Source: Chlamydiota bacterium (GTDB taxonomy: Bacteria > Chlamydiota > Chlamydiia > Chlamydiales > Simkaniaceae). From it: DNA of 13,511 bases. The notes under the pieces are model-generated. The model was given only the letters and a program-made list of their open reading frames with translations, was not told the origin of the DNA and did no database searches. Numbering within the stretch: the stretch's first letter is position 1; each line of letters begins with the position of its first letter. Positions 13,065-13,511 of this stretch are shown piece after piece. The stretch lies in assembly GCA_029556005.1 (NCBI GenBank), contig JAKQGT010000117.1:1-13511 (forward strand). The letters run 5' to 3'. A program made the position numbers and the translations under genes.

Positions 13065-13511
13065 AAATAGGTATTCCTAAAGAAGTAAAGAATCACGAAT
13101 ATCGGGTGGGTGCAACACCGGCAATGGTGCAGGCACTGGTAAAACTGGGGCATGAAGTCTTTCTCCAGAAAGGTGCGGGTGAAAAAATTGGACTTTTTGA
13201 TGAGGATTATCAGGGAGCTGGGGCGACCATTGTTCCCCAGGCTAAGGCAGTTTATGAATCAGACATGATCATTAAGGTGAAGGAGCCTCAGTCTGAAGAA
13301 TATCCCCTTTTGAAAGAAAACCAAATCCTTTTCTGCTATCTTCACTTAGCCCCTGATCCCATGCAAACGGCAGCTTTATTAAAACAAAAGGTGGTGGGGA
13401 TTGCTTTTGAAACGGTTGTCGATCATAAGGGCCGCTTGCCTCTTTTAATGCCTATGAGCGAAGTTGCAGGGAGGATTGCGATCCATGCAGGAGCGAATGC
13501 ACTCCATATGG
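13061..13511 (+). CDS. ald: Alanine dehydrogenase, N-terminal part
   Basis: Ald interconverts L-alanine with pyruvate, ammonia and NADH. The first 150 codons are present and the gene runs off the window. The start ATG overlaps the dapF stop (ATGA), implying translational coupling. The family's N-terminal motif MKIGIPKEVKNHEYRVG includes the pyruvate-binding Arg15. KVKEP has Lys74, and YLHLAPDP has the catalytic His95, matching the positions known as 15, 75 and 96 in the characterised enzymes. GAGEKIGLFDEDY and MSEVAGRIA are also typical. NAD(P) transhydrogenase alpha subunits share this fold, but the close spacing of these motifs and the Ala-DH-type start favour Ald. It extends the glyA-clpP-dapF operon. 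Confidence 0.93.
   Translation, partial: MKIGIPKEVKNHEYRVGATPAMVQALVKLGHEVFLQKGAGEKIGLFDEDYQGAGATIVPQAKAVYESDMIIKVKEPQSEEYPLLKENQILFCYLHLAPDPMQTAALLKQKVVGIAFETVVDHKGRLPLLMPMSEVAGRIAIHAGANALHM

Overview
The window looks like chromosomal DNA from a chlamydia, most likely one of the environmental (Parachlamydia-like) lineages rather than the genus Chlamydia. Three things point there. The order glyA-clpP-dapF matches the arrangement I recall from Chlamydia. An ABC-F ATPase gene sits next to xerC, again as in Chlamydia. A coiled-coil/C4 zinc-ribbon protein resembles the chlamydial CT398/CdsZ family. An alanine dehydrogenase gene, MITE-like palindromes and an IS30 remnant suggest a larger, less reduced genome. 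The assignment is from memory of gene content, not from a search.

Layout. 1-97 (-): start of an unrecognised gene with a clear extended -10 promoter and RBS. 98-482: AT-rich spacer holding a 166-bp palindromic element. 483-1682 (+): unrecognised protein with a duplicated C-terminal motif. 1710-2141 (-) and 2285-3058 (+): two unrecognised proteins, the second with a signal peptide, diverging from a shared promoter region. 3007-3696 and 3714-5306 (-): a SpoU-family RNA methyltransferase and a YbiT-like ABC-F protein in one operon. 5368-6309 (+): tyrosine recombinase XerC, convergent with and overlapping the RNase P RNA gene (6296-6657, -). The RNase P terminator hairpin lies inside the xerC coding sequence. 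6665-7432 (-): the zinc-ribbon coiled-coil protein, 7 bases upstream of rnpB.

7433-10154 is an accessory islet. It holds a second copy of the palindromic element (7714-7883), a 14-TM drug-efflux-type MFS transporter (7918-9393, -), the decayed C-terminal part of an IS30-family transposase (9471-9842, -), two orphan ends of the palindromic element, and a different 162-bp palindrome (9922-10083). That last element is flanked by exact 9-bp direct repeats and is apparently inserted at the glyA promoter.

10155-13511 (+) is a tight operon: glyA, clpP, dapF, ald (incomplete at the window end). Gaps are 23 bp, then 1-base and 4-base overlaps. GlyA and DapF of Chlamydia have been reported to have side activities as amino-acid racemases. 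With Ald making L-alanine, the operon looks like a supply unit for peptidoglycan amino acids. In this sequence dapF carries an apparent 1-base deletion exactly at its N-terminal GTGNDF motif.
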